From NCBI GenBank assembly GCA_000708525.1, contig JMRP01000032.1, positions 1-32,615 of the forward strand: a stretch of 32,615 nucleotides of DNA. The letters run 5' to 3'. The notes beneath the pieces were generated by a model that was given only the letters and a program-made list of their open reading frames with translations, did not search any database and had not been told where the DNA came from. Position 1 is the stretch's first letter, and each line of letters begins with the position of its first letter. Made by a program: the position numbers and the translations under genes. This document shows positions 24,023 through 32,087 of this stretch, in pieces. This DNA is from Cyanobium sp. CACIAM 14 (lineage in GTDB: Bacteria > Cyanobacteriota > Cyanobacteriia > PCC-6307 > Cyanobiaceae).

Positions 24023-25535
24023 GCACCTCCGCGCTCTCGCGACGGATCCGCCGGCAGAGATCGGCGTCCTGGCGTAGCGAGGCGCCGTAGGAAGGAAGGA
24101 TCGTCCTGAGGGTGTGCTCCCAGCCGTCGGGCAGCTTCTCGCGGAAGCAGGAGCGCAGGATCTCCAGGGCGATCCCCACCGCCACCGAGGCCCCGGGGGA
24201 GGCCCCCAGCAGGGCGATCAGGGAGGTGTCCGCCGCATGCACCACCTCGGTGCCGAACTGCAGCACCCCGCCTCTGGCCCTGTCACTCTTGATGATCTGC
24301 ACCCGTTGTCCGGCCACGGCCAGATCCCAGTCGGACGGACGGGCGTTCGGATAGAACTCCCGCAGGGCGTCGAAGCGCTGCCGGGCGCTGGCGAAGATCT
24401 GGCTGATCAGGTACCCGGTCAGCGAGAGGTTGTCCCGGGCCGCCGCCAGCAGCGGCAGAAGGTTGTCCGCCCGCAGGGAGCGGGGCCAGTCGCAGAGGGA
24501 GCCGGTCTTGAGGAACCTGCTGGAGAACCCGGCATAGGGGCCGAACAGGATCCAGCGCCGGCCGTCGACGAGGCGGGTGTCCAGGTGAGGCACCGACATC
24601 GGCGGCGCGCCGGCAGCCGCCATCCCGTAGACCTTGGCGTGATGGCGGCTGGCTAGCTCGGGATCGCCGCAGCGCAGCCAGAGGCCGCTCACCGGAAACC
24701 CCCCGTAGCCCCTTGCCTCGGGGATGCCCGCGTTCTGCAGCAGGCTGAGGGCGCCGCCGCCGGCTCCGAGAAACACCGTGCCGGCCTCGACCAGCTGCGT
24801 CTCCCCCTGCTCCCGGTCGCGGACCTCCAGCCGCCAGCCGCCTTGCAGGAGGCGCCTCAGGCCGATCACCGTGGAGTCGAAACGGGCTTCGAAGGGGGGG
24901 CGCCGGCGTAGGTGGGCGAGCAGACGGCTGGTGAGGGCGCCGAAGTCCACGTCGGTGCCGCCGGCGATGCGCGTGGCCGCCAGCGCCGCCCCAGGCTCGC
25001 GCCCCTCGATCAGCAGCGGCGCCCATTCCGCCACCTGGCCGGGGTCTTCGCTGTAGGCCATGTCCGCGAAGCAGTGGTGGGCGCTCATCAGCCGATGGCG
25101 TTCGCGCAGGTAGGCCCGCCGCTCCTCCCCCAGCACGAAACTCATGTGGGGGACCGCATGGATGAAGCCCCCGGGGGCGTCAAGGGCGCCCTTGCGCACC
25201 AGATGGGTCCAGAACTGGAGGGAGAGATCGAAGCCTTCGTTGATCTCCAGGGCCTTGCCGAGGCTGATCGAGCCATCCGCCGCCATGGGCGTGTAGTTCA
25301 GCTCGCAGTTGCCGGCATGGCCGGTGCCGGCGTTGTTCCAGGGGCTGGTGCTTTCCTGGGCTTCCCGCGGCAGGCTCTCGATGAGCAGCACGCTCAACCC
25401 CGGGTGGAGCTCCTTGAGCAGGGTGCCGAGGGTGGCGCTCATGATCCCCGCCCCCACCAGGGCCAGATCGACGGTGGTCAGCGTCACGGGAGCGGAAGTA
25501 CGGAGCGCTCTGGCGCCGGAAACCTGTCGCGTCAC
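24003..25535 (-). CDS. mqo: Malate:quinone oxidoreductase
   Basis: Mqo is a peripheral membrane FAD enzyme that oxidises malate to oxaloacetate and passes electrons to quinone. The 510-residue product has the FAD motif ALVGAGIMSATLGTLLKEL and the family blocks WNNAGTGHAGNCELNYTP, GGTDVDFG, FLGAGGGALSLLQ and GYGGFPVSG. LFGPYAGFSSRFLK, GASPGASVAVGIALE and a C-terminal LRTILPSYG also fit. All are well kept, so it is likely active. The start at GTG 25535 adds 16 residues over a second GTG at 25487 (VTLTTVDLALVG), which is equally possible. It is divergent from the PAP/fibrillin gene and convergent with crtL. Confidence 0.95.
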   Translation of the reverse strand: MTRQVSGARALRTSAPVTLTTVDLALVGAGIMSATLGTLLKELHPGLSVLLIESLPREAQESTSPWNNAGTGHAGNCELNYTPMAADGSISLGKALEINEGFDLSLQFWTHLVRKGALDAPGGFIHAVPHMSFVLGEERRAYLRERHRLMSAHHCFADMAYSEDPGQVAEWAPLLIEGREPGAALAATRIAGGTDVDFGALTSRLLAHLRRRPPFEARFDSTVIGLRRLLQGGWRLEVRDREQGETQLVEAGTVFLGAGGGALSLLQNAGIPEARGYGGFPVSGLWLRCGDPELASRHHAKVYGMAAAGAPPMSVPHLDTRLVDGRRWILFGPYAGFSSRFLKTGSLCDWPRSLRADNLLPLLAAARDNLSLTGYLISQIFASARQRFDALREFYPNARPSDWDLAVAGQRVQIIKSDRARGGVLQFGTEVVHAADTSLIALLGASPGASVAVGIALEILRSCFREKLPDGWEHTLRTILPSYGASLRQDADLCRRIRRESAEVLSLATP

Positions 25536-25597
25536 GGTATCCGATGGCCATGAGGGGCTGGCAGCATGGCAGCCATCGCCTCCGGCGCCGGCCGCTG

Positions 25598-26218
25598 ATG
25601 GATCCCTCCAGTCCCACCGCCGGTCCGGCCCTACCCCCTGCGTCCGGTCCCGTCGCGGCGGCTCGGGACTGCCGAGAGGAACTGCTGGCGCTGCTGCGGC
25701 CCGGGGCCTCCCTGACAGGGAGTGGCAGGGACGAGCGGATCCGTGAGTTGCTCGAACGGCTCGAGCGGTTGCAACCGGCGGATCTCACGATTCAGGCCGC
25801 CGCTCTCTCAGGGGTCTGGGAGTTGCGGTGGAGCAGCAGCTCCCTCCCGTATCTGGCCACCCAGCCCTGGTTGGAGAACCTCCAGGTGCTCGATCCCGCT
25901 GCCGGCCGGGCCATGAACCTGCTGCGCCTGGCCGGACCCCTGGGCCCTGTGGCGGGGATCGCCGTGCAGGCCAGGATCTCCATCCCACCCGATCCGCCTC
26001 ATCAGCGGGTCACGGTGCGCTTCGAGCGAGGGGGCTGGCTGGGGCCCCGGTGGGGAGGGGGGCGTCTGCAGCTGTTCCGGGAGGTGCGCCAGGGGTTCCC
26101 CGCCTGGCTGGATGTCACCGTCCTCGACGACGCGCTGAGGATCAGCCGCGGCAACGCCGGCACTCTCTTCGCCCTGCTGCGCCGGCCGGACCTGGACCGT
26201 GCCTCCCTGCTGCCGTGA
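25598..26218 (+). CDS. PAP/fibrillin family protein
   Basis: This 206-residue protein matches the plastid-lipid-associated (fibrillin) family. An N-terminal helical part (REELLALLRP...IRELLERLERLQP) precedes the lipocalin-like core. The core starts LSGVWELRWSSSS and runs through QVLDPAAGRAMNLLRL and VTVRFERGG. The C-terminus WLDVTVLDDALRISRGNAGTLFAL carries the family-typical end (D..LRI.RGN.G..FVL). Members coat or associate with thylakoid lipids and lipid droplets. ATG 25598 is taken as the start; an in-frame ATG at 25544 would add 18 Arg/His-rich residues. Its stop is 7 bases from the end of the convergent exonuclease gene. Confidence 0.85.
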   Translation: MDPSSPTAGPALPPASGPVAAARDCREELLALLRPGASLTGSGRDERIRELLERLERLQPADLTIQAAALSGVWELRWSSSSLPYLATQPWLENLQVLDPAAGRAMNLLRLAGPLGPVAGIAVQARISIPPDPPHQRVTVRFERGGWLGPRWGGGRLQLFREVRQGFPAWLDVTVLDDALRISRGNAGTLFALLRRPDLDRASLLP

Positions 26219-26225
26219 GAGACCA

Positions 26226-27056
26226 TCACCAGTCGTCGTCCTCGCCTTCGGCCGACTCGGGCGGCCAGGCAAGGTGCGCCACCACCGGGGCATGGTCGCT
26301 GGGCTGGTCGTTGCCCCGCACCGCCTTGTGGATCACGCAGCCCGTGGCGCAGGCCAGCAACTGATCGCAGAGGTAGATGTGATCGATGCGCCAGCCCCGG
26401 TCCATGTCCCAGGCCCCGGTGCGATAGTCCCACCAGCTCCAGTGGCCGCTGTCCGGCTCGAACACCCGGAACACGTCGCGCAGCCGCTCCCCCAGGGCGG
26501 CCCTGAGGGCCCGCCGTTCCGGATCGCTGGCCATGATGCCCCCCTCCAGCCGTCCGGGATCGTGGATGTCGCGGGACTCCAGGGCGATGTTGAAGTCCCC
26601 CACCATGGCGAGGGGTTCTCCCTCCGCTTCCTGGGCCTGCAGATACCGCTGCAGACAGGCCAGCCAGGCCAGCTTGTAGGGGTACTTTTCCGACGTCAGG
26701 GATGAGCCGTTGGGCACGTAGAGATTGAGCACCCGCAGGCCATCGATCGAGGCGCTGATCACCCGTTTCTGCTCGCCCAGCTCCACGGCCGCCGGATCGT
26801 CCGGCAGAAGGGCGTCGAAGCCCACCCGCACGTCCGCCATCGGCAGCCGGCTGAGGATGGCCACCCCGTTGTAGGCCTTCTGGCCGCTGATCACCGCCCG
26901 GTAGCCCAGCGCCTCGAAGGCGGCATGGGGAAACAGTGCATCGGCCACCTTGGTCTCCTGCAGGCAGAGCACCTCGGGAGCCTCCGCCGCCAGCCAGACG
27001 CTCACCTGATCGAGCCGGGTGCGCACCGAGTTGACGTTCCAGGTGGCGATGCGCAT
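26226..27056 (-). CDS. xth: Exodeoxyribonuclease III (AP endonuclease)
   Basis: This 276-residue member of the exonuclease III/EEP superfamily repairs abasic sites and trims 3' ends. The ATG at 27056 opens the family N-terminus MRIATWNVNSVRTRL with Asn7. Glu34 lies in CLQETKVAD, and YVPNGSS, MVGDFNIA (Asp and Asn metal/phosphate ligands), WWDYR, RIDHIYLC and the final SDHAPV (Asp-His pair) follow. All catalytic positions are present. The frame is open up to 27611, but that part is not conserved and overlaps other genes. The C-terminus is acidic (EGEDDDW). Confidence 0.95.
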   Translation of the reverse strand: MRIATWNVNSVRTRLDQVSVWLAAEAPEVLCLQETKVADALFPHAAFEALGYRAVISGQKAYNGVAILSRLPMADVRVGFDALLPDDPAAVELGEQKRVISASIDGLRVLNLYVPNGSSLTSEKYPYKLAWLACLQRYLQAQEAEGEPLAMVGDFNIALESRDIHDPGRLEGGIMASDPERRALRAALGERLRDVFRVFEPDSGHWSWWDYRTGAWDMDRGWRIDHIYLCDQLLACATGCVIHKAVRGNDQPSDHAPVVAHLAWPPESAEGEDDDW

Positions 27057-27137
27057 GGCGGCAGTGACGGACCGCTCGGGCGGCAAAGGGCTCTTATCAT
27101 GGAACTTCGGTCTTTCCTTACCCCGCCGGCTGGAGCC

Positions 27138-27488
27138 ATGGTCCGTCCCCTCTCCCGGCGCGCCTGCGCCGCCCTGCTGGGCACCCTGGCCCTTCTGCCG
27201 GCCGCCGGGGTCCGCGCCCAGCAGGCCGGCTACGGCCAGACCCTCGGCACCAGTCCGCAGGAACGCCAGCTGTTCGACTACGGCCCGGGCAAATCCGGTT
27301 CCGGTAGCGGTTCGATCCTCGACAGCACCAATCCGATCGATCTGATGAACAAGCTGCGCCGCAGCACTGCCCTGGACAACGCCACACCTCCCAGTTCTGC
27401 GGTGGATGCGGCCCTCAGGGACTTTGACGCCCAGACGGTGAAACCGGCGCCGCAGGGGACTTCTTCTGGCTCGCTGAAGGGGATCTGA
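27138..27488 (+). CDS. Small exported protein of unknown function
   Basis: A 116-residue product with an Arg-containing N-terminus (MVRPLSRRAC), a hydrophobic Leu/Ala core, and a likely signal cut after Ala27 (VRA-QQ). The mature part is Gly/Ser/Pro-rich and has no known domain; DLMNKLRRSTALDNATPPSSAVDAALRDF is its most structured stretch. TGGAG two bases before ATG 27138 supports this start; ATG 27099 is an alternative that would spoil the signal peptide. It is divergent from xth, and its last 74 bases overlap the end of the TPR gene on the other strand. Confidence 0.65.
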   Translation: MVRPLSRRACAALLGTLALLPAAGVRAQQAGYGQTLGTSPQERQLFDYGPGKSGSGSGSILDSTNPIDLMNKLRRSTALDNATPPSSAVDAALRDFDAQTVKPAPQGTSSGSLKGI

Positions 27489-28317
27489 GGGGCTCGAGTC
27501 CCCAGCTGGCCGCCAGTTTGTCCAGCCTCGGGTCCGGCTTGTCAGGGTCGGGAGTTCGCAGTCGGGCCTGGGCCAGGGCGTCCTGGGCTCCCTTGCCATC
27601 CCCCTGGTCATGGCGCAGCAGGGCCAGGCCCAGCAGGGGCCGCTGATCCTGGGGGAAGAGACCGGCCAGCTGGAGGTAGGTGGCCGCGGCAGCGGCCGCC
27701 TGCCCGCGCTTGAACTGGAGTTCGGCCAGCAGCAGACCGATGCCGAGGGCTTCCGGTCTCACCTCGGGCTTCGTGGCCAGGGTGTAGGCCGCCGTGACGC
27801 GGGACTCGGCGGCGGCGCCCCGGCCTTGTTCCAGGTTCAGCAGCGTGATCAACTGGAGGGCTTCCACCTGGGTGGGCCGGAGGTTCAGGATCTGCCGCAA
27901 TTCCCGCTCCGCTCCGCTGCGGTCACCCTGATCCCGTCGCAGTTCGGCGAGCATCAGCCGCAGCGACCAGCGCTCGGGTTCCCGATCGGCCATCGGCTCG
28001 AGCAGGCTGATCGCCTCGGGCTTGCGGTCGAGGGCCACCAGCAGCTCCAGCAGGCGCTGACGGTCGGCGGGGTCCGCCTCGTCGGCGTCGACCCGCAACC
28101 GCAGCCGGGTGGCCTCCTTGGTCAGGAGGGTCCGTCTGGGGTCGGCGCTCGACTGGGTGGCTGACTGGCGTTGACCCAGCCACCAGCCGCCGGCGAGGGC
28201 CACCGCCACGACCATCACCGCCGTCAGCAGGGGCCAGGGGCCAGAAAGGCTGCGGCGGGTGGGGGGCATCCGCTGGCGGAGAGGGCGCGGGATCGGCTCC
28301 GGGTCTGGTCTGGGCAT
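27415..28317 (-). CDS. Tetratricopeptide-repeat membrane protein
   Basis: The start at ATG 28317 gives 300 residues; the frame extends upstream to 28452 but that part is not protein-like. A Pro/Arg-rich N-terminus is followed by one transmembrane helix (about 29-48, AVMVVAVALAGGWWLG). Then come several TPR-like helix pairs, for example PERWSLRLMLAELRRDQGDRSGAERELRQIL and PRLL-type LFPQDQRPLLGLALLRHDQGDGKGAQDAL. It resembles CcmH/CycH-like TPR scaffolds in layout but lacks heme-handling motifs. Protein-protein scaffolding at the membrane is the likely role. It overlaps the small exported gene tail to tail and is divergent from the gene at 28400, with 82 bases between the starts. Confidence 0.72.
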   Translation of the reverse strand: MPRPDPEPIPRPLRQRMPPTRRSLSGPWPLLTAVMVVAVALAGGWWLGQRQSATQSSADPRRTLLTKEATRLRLRVDADEADPADRQRLLELLVALDRKPEAISLLEPMADREPERWSLRLMLAELRRDQGDRSGAERELRQILNLRPTQVEALQLITLLNLEQGRGAAAESRVTAAYTLATKPEVRPEALGIGLLLAELQFKRGQAAAAAATYLQLAGLFPQDQRPLLGLALLRHDQGDGKGAQDALAQARLRTPDPDKPDPRLDKLAASWGLEPLRSPSASQKKSPAAPVSPSGRQSP

Positions 28318-28351
28318 CGCGCTTCCTCTGCTGCTTGCTCTGCTGCTTACA

Positions 28352-28380
28352 TTGACGCCGGGCCAGTCCTTGCATAGCCG
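28352..28380 (+). promoter_or_regulatory. Possible sigma-70-type promoter
   Basis: TTGACG at 28352-28357 is a good -35 match and is followed 15-17 bases later by a weak -10 (CATAGC or TAGCCG). It lies 20-48 bases before the ATG at 28400. The -10 is poor, so this is tentative. Confidence 0.3.
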
Positions 28381-28399
28381 CGGGGTTTTCACTTCCACC

Positions 28400-29122
28400 A
28401 TGCGCCAGCATCCCATTTCCCCGGTCACCGAGCCGATGCAGTACCGGGCCATCGGAGTGGTGCGTGGTTGCTACGTCCCTGTCGATCCCGAACAGCTCAC
28501 CCGTGGGGTGATCCGCACGGCGGAGGGCACCGAGATCGAGGCGGTGGTGCTCGGCCGCCTGCTCACCCTGATGCGCCGGCACCTCGATCTGACCGCCCCC
28601 CATCTGTGGGTGGTCTATCCCCGCTCCCGGGAGGAGAACCAGCTGCATCTGCAGATGGTGGGGGTGTGGGAACCCAGCACCCTGGCCGCGCCTGCCGAAA
28701 CCGCCTCCGTCGCCCCCGCCGCCGCGGAGACCACCCCCGCCGACACCCCTGGCGATGAGTCCGTCGACCGGTTGCCGGAGGGTGACGACTACTTCTCCAT
28801 CCGCGGGGAACTGATCTTCACCCGCCCTGAGACGGGGGATCTGGTGATCAAGGTGCGGCAGCAGCCCCGCCCCGACGGCAGCCGTCCCGTGCCGTTCAAG
28901 CTCCAGCTGCGCGGCGAGATCCCCCTGGAGCACCTGCGCCACTTCGTGGCCCTCGACCTGCGGCGTCAGGGGCAGCAGCTGGAGCTGGAGCGCTACGAGG
29001 TCATCGGACCGGTGGCGACCCGCGGCAACCGCGGCGGCCGGGCCCGCCGTCCGGGCGGGGAGCGGGGTGGCCCTGCCAAGCCCAAGGGGCACGGCCGGCC
29101 CGTGAGCCGCCAGGGACGCTGA
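28400..29122 (+). CDS. Conserved cyanobacterial protein of unknown function
   Basis: This 240-residue protein appears to have two conserved parts. The first runs from about residue 13 (MQYRAIGVVRGCYVP, then TEIEAVVLGRLLTLMRRHLDL and HLWVVYPR). The second runs from about 130 (DDYFSIRGELIF, LVIKVRQ, PFKLQLRG). An Ala/Thr/Pro linker separates them. The last 35 residues are strongly basic with RGG-like groups (RGNRGGRARRPGGERGG), a feature seen in nucleic-acid-binding tails. This recalls a cyanobacterial family of unknown function that the reader should confirm by search. RNA or DNA binding is inference from the tail only. The next gene follows after one base. Confidence 0.7.
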   Translation: MRQHPISPVTEPMQYRAIGVVRGCYVPVDPEQLTRGVIRTAEGTEIEAVVLGRLLTLMRRHLDLTAPHLWVVYPRSREENQLHLQMVGVWEPSTLAAPAETASVAPAAAETTPADTPGDESVDRLPEGDDYFSIRGELIFTRPETGDLVIKVRQQPRPDGSRPVPFKLQLRGEIPLEHLRHFVALDLRRQGQQLELERYEVIGPVATRGNRGGRARRPGGERGGPAKPKGHGRPVSRQGR

Positions 29123-29123
29123 G

Positions 29124-29765
29124 ATGGGGGACGGAGCCCTCAGCGCCGGGGTCGTGGTGCTGGCGGTCAGCCTCCTCTCCCTGGCGGCCCCGCTGCTCGG
29201 TCTCTCCCCCTGGTGGATCACCCTGCTGGTGGCCCTCGCCCTCGGTTCCCTGACCATCGACGCGGCCCGCTTCGGCGGCCGGGGCGGGCACCTGCTGGCC
29301 GAAGCCCTGCCCGGCGGTGAGCTGCGCCTGCGCCGCATCGCCGTCCATGAGGCGGGCCATGCCCTGGCGGCGGCCTCTGACGGCGTCTCGGTGCGGCGGG
29401 TCCTGGTGGGCAGCCTGGCCTGCCTGCGGGCCGGGGTGGACAGCGGTGGCTGTACCGAGTTCGCCCTGCCCGGGAGCGTGAAGCTCTCCGCCGAGGATCT
29501 GCGGCGCTGGAGCCGGGTGCTCCAGGCCGGGATCGCGGCTGAGCGGCTGATCTACGGCGACAGCGTCGGTGGCGATGACGACCGGGCCCTGCTGGGGCGT
29601 CTCTGGGGACTGTCGGGGTTCGATGTCGAGACGGCCCGCAGGGAGCAGCGCCGGGCCCGCCGCGAGGTGGAGCAGGTGCTCCGCTCCCGCCGGGCCGAGA
29701 TCGAGGCCGAGGCTGAGCGGCTGCTGGCGGCGGCCCCGAGGCTCGGCCGTCGCCCCCCCCCATGA
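29124..29765 (+). CDS. FtsH-like M41 peptidase domain without AAA ATPase
   Basis: This 213-residue protein has two N-terminal hydrophobic helices (about 8-26 and 30-46) followed by a zinc peptidase domain. The motif His75-Glu76-Ala-Gly-His79 and the later GIAAERLIYG...GGDDD segment align with FtsH, where HEAGH and the Asp after AGRAAEEL...G coordinate zinc; Asp153 would be the third ligand. The AAA+ module that normally precedes this domain is absent. A helical, Arg/Glu-rich C-terminus (REQRRARREVEQVLRSRRAEIEAEAERLL) follows. It may be a membrane protease acting on small or partly unfolded substrates, or a regulatory partner. It starts 1 base after the previous gene and its TGA overlaps larC (ATGA). 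Confidence 0.75.
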   Translation: MGDGALSAGVVVLAVSLLSLAAPLLGLSPWWITLLVALALGSLTIDAARFGGRGGHLLAEALPGGELRLRRIAVHEAGHALAAASDGVSVRRVLVGSLACLRAGVDSGGCTEFALPGSVKLSAEDLRRWSRVLQAGIAAERLIYGDSVGGDDDRALLGRLWGLSGFDVETARREQRRARREVEQVLRSRRAEIEAEAERLLAAAPRLGRRPPP

Positions 29766-30991
29766 CTCTGGCCCTGCTGGACTGCCCGACCGGTCTGGCC
29801 GGCAACATGCTGCTGGCGGCCCTGTTCGACCTGGGCCTGGAGGAAGGGGTCATCCACGTCCCTCTGGCGGCCCTGGGCCTGGAGGGGCGCTACCGGCTGC
29901 AGATCGAGGAACGTCGCAGCGCCGGGCTGAGGGGATTGCATCTGGCGGTGCAGGTCCTGGAGAGCGAGCCGGTGCACCGCCCGTGGGGGGAGCTGCGCCG
30001 CAGCCTCCTGGCGGCACCCCTGGAGCCGGCCCTGCGGGAGCGGGTGCTGGCGGTGTTCACCCTGCTGGCGGAGGCGGAGGCCGCCGTTCATGGCCATCCC
30101 GCCGAGGCGGTCCACTTCCATGAGGTGGGAGCGATCGATGCCCTGGTGGACATCGTGGGGGTGTGCGCCGGCCTGCTGCATTTCGGCGTGGACCAGCTCG
30201 TCTGCGGAGTGCCGCCGGCGGGCCATGGAAGTGTGGCCACGGCCCACGGGTCGCTGCCGCTGCCGGCGCCGGCGGTGCTGGAGATCGCCCGCTCCCGGGG
30301 CCTGCCGCTGGCCTCCAGCCAGGGCTTCCCCGCCGGCGAGCTCACCACGCCCACCGGGCTGGCGTTGATGGCCTGCTGGGCCGATCGCTTCGGCCCGCCC
30401 CCCGGCGCCGTGCCGTTGCAGGTGGGTGTGGGGCTGGGCACACGCCCGCTGGACCGGCCCAACCTGCTCCGGCTCACCCTCGCCCGCCCCCTGGAGGAGC
30501 CTGCACCCGAAGCCGGCGACGGCGACCCCGCCGCTCCGTCCTGTGAATCCCTGCTGCTGCAGCAGGCGCAGATCGACGACGCCACCGCCGAGGACCTGGC
30601 CTTCCTGGCCGAGGCGCTCCGTCAGGCCGGGGCCCTGGAGGTGTTCAGCCAGTCCGTGGCCATGAAGAAGGGACGGCAGGGCACCCTGCTGACGGCGCTG
30701 ATGGCGCCGGAGCTGGGGCCGCCGCTGCGCCAGGTTTGGTGGGCCCACAGCACCACGCTGGGAGTGCGGGAGCAGCTCCAGCGCCGCTGGGTCCTGCCCC
30801 GCCGGAGCGGCACCCTCCCCACCGCCCTCGGACCTGTGCGGATCAAGTGGGCCCGCCTGCCGGGCGGCGGCGAACGCGCCAAGGCGGAGCACCGGGATCT
30901 GGCGGATCTGGCGCGCCGTCATGGCTGCTCCCTGGCCGAGGTGCGGGCCGTGGTGCAGCGTGCCCTCGAAGCCGGGGAGGGGGAGCCATGA
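29762..30991 (+). CDS. larC: LarC-family nickel-pincer cofactor protein
   Basis: LarC inserts nickel into the pyridinium bis-thiocarboxylate cofactor of lactate racemase-type enzymes, using CTP. The 409-residue product has the family N-terminus LLDCPTGLAGNMLLAALFDLGL, the hallmark FHEVGAIDALVDIVG, GHGSVATAHGSLPLPAPAVLE, GELTTPTGLAL, GLGTRPLDRPNLLRL, and the C-terminal domain with ATAEDLAFL and MKKGRQGTLLTAL. At residue 15 it has Asn where most members have Asp (GDM). Neither larB, larE nor larA is in the window. It overlaps both neighbours by four bases. Confidence 0.88.
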   Translation: MTLALLDCPTGLAGNMLLAALFDLGLEEGVIHVPLAALGLEGRYRLQIEERRSAGLRGLHLAVQVLESEPVHRPWGELRRSLLAAPLEPALRERVLAVFTLLAEAEAAVHGHPAEAVHFHEVGAIDALVDIVGVCAGLLHFGVDQLVCGVPPAGHGSVATAHGSLPLPAPAVLEIARSRGLPLASSQGFPAGELTTPTGLALMACWADRFGPPPGAVPLQVGVGLGTRPLDRPNLLRLTLARPLEEPAPEAGDGDPAAPSCESLLLQQAQIDDATAEDLAFLAEALRQAGALEVFSQSVAMKKGRQGTLLTALMAPELGPPLRQVWWAHSTTLGVREQLQRRWVLPRRSGTLPTALGPVRIKWARLPGGGERAKAEHRDLADLARRHGCSLAEVRAVVQRALEAGEGEP

Positions 30992-32040
30992 ACCGCTGGT
31001 TCCGCCGGCTTGCGGATCGTTGCGCCGCGCTGGCCGCCGCCTGGCGCCTGCCTGCGGGTCTGCCCTCGCGCGTGAAACTGCCCCGGATGCCCGGCCTGCC
31101 CGGTGGCCTGCGGCCCTGGATCACCCTGGCCAGCATCGGCTTCGTGCTGGCCGCCCTGATCAGCCACGGCCAGCAGATGGTGCGGCAGCGGCTCGATGGC
31201 CAGGGCTGGCTTTGGCTGCTGCTGGGGGTCGGCGTGAGCCTGCTCAGTCTGATGATGAACGGGCTGGCCTGGGGGGTGGTGCTGCGCTGGCTGGGCCTGC
31301 GGCCCGACTGGGCGGCCGTGGTCGAACTCCACCTGGCCACCAATCTGCGCAAGTTCCTGCCCGGCGGCATCTGGCACCTGGCCTCCCGGGTGCAGCAACT
31401 GCGGAGCGAGGGGGCACCGCTTGCGGCTCCCACCGGTACCGCCCAGGCGCTGGTGGCGGTGCTGCTGGATCCCCTGCTGGCGGCGGTGGCGGCCCTGGCG
31501 CTGGTGCCCTTCGGCGGCTGGCAGGGAGGTCTGGGCCTGGTCTGCCTGGTGCCCCTGGCCCTGCTGCTGCCCCACTGCCTCGATCCGCTCCTGCTCAGTC
31601 TCGAGCGACGCCGGGCCCGGGACCTAGGACTGGAGGGGGATCTGGAGCGGGAGGCCGCGGCGGTGCCGCCGAGCGGCCTGCGGGGTTATCCCTGGGCGCC
31701 GCTTCTGGCGGAGATGGCCTTCGTGCTGCTGCGTTTCGCCGGCTTCCGCTGCTGCATCCAGGCCTTCGACCTGCAGGGCAGCCTCGATGGCCCCGTCTGG
31801 CTGGCGGGCTTCGCTCTCGCCTGGACTGCCGGCCTGGTGGTGCCCGGGGCTCCCGGTGGTCTGGGGGTGTTCGAGGCGGTCCTGCTGCTGCGGCTGGGGG
31901 GAGCGCTGCCGGAAGCCTCGTTGCTGGCGGTGGCCCTCAGCTACCGGCTCGTCGTCACCCTCTCCGACCTGCTGGCGGCTTCCCTCGTGGCCCTCGACGG
32001 TGCGGTCGCCAGGGCCCTGGCCACGGACCCCGAGCCTTAG
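30988..32040 (+). CDS. UPF0104/YbhN-like (LPG synthase transmembrane-type) membrane protein
   Basis: The start at ATG 30988, preceded by GGGGGAG, overlaps the larC stop (ATGA) and gives 350 residues. About eight hydrophobic spans follow a basic N-terminus. Family marks are NLRKFLPGGIWHLASRVQQL near the middle and PGAPGGLGVFEAVLLLRLGG toward the end. The fold is that of the lysyl-phosphatidylglycerol synthase transmembrane (flippase-like) domain; no aminoacyl-transferase domain is attached. Proteins of this kind are thought to move or modify lipids or lipid-linked glycans, but substrates are unknown. Stop to next start is 47 bases. Confidence 0.8.
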   Translation: MNRWFRRLADRCAALAAAWRLPAGLPSRVKLPRMPGLPGGLRPWITLASIGFVLAALISHGQQMVRQRLDGQGWLWLLLGVGVSLLSLMMNGLAWGVVLRWLGLRPDWAAVVELHLATNLRKFLPGGIWHLASRVQQLRSEGAPLAAPTGTAQALVAVLLDPLLAAVAALALVPFGGWQGGLGLVCLVPLALLLPHCLDPLLLSLERRRARDLGLEGDLEREAAAVPPSGLRGYPWAPLLAEMAFVLLRFAGFRCCIQAFDLQGSLDGPVWLAGFALAWTAGLVVPGAPGGLGVFEAVLLLRLGGALPEASLLAVALSYRLVVTLSDLLAASLVALDGAVARALATDPEP

Positions 32041-32087
32041 TCAGCCCTTCTCCACAGGACCTAGTGTCGCCTTGACCCGGTTGCGCC

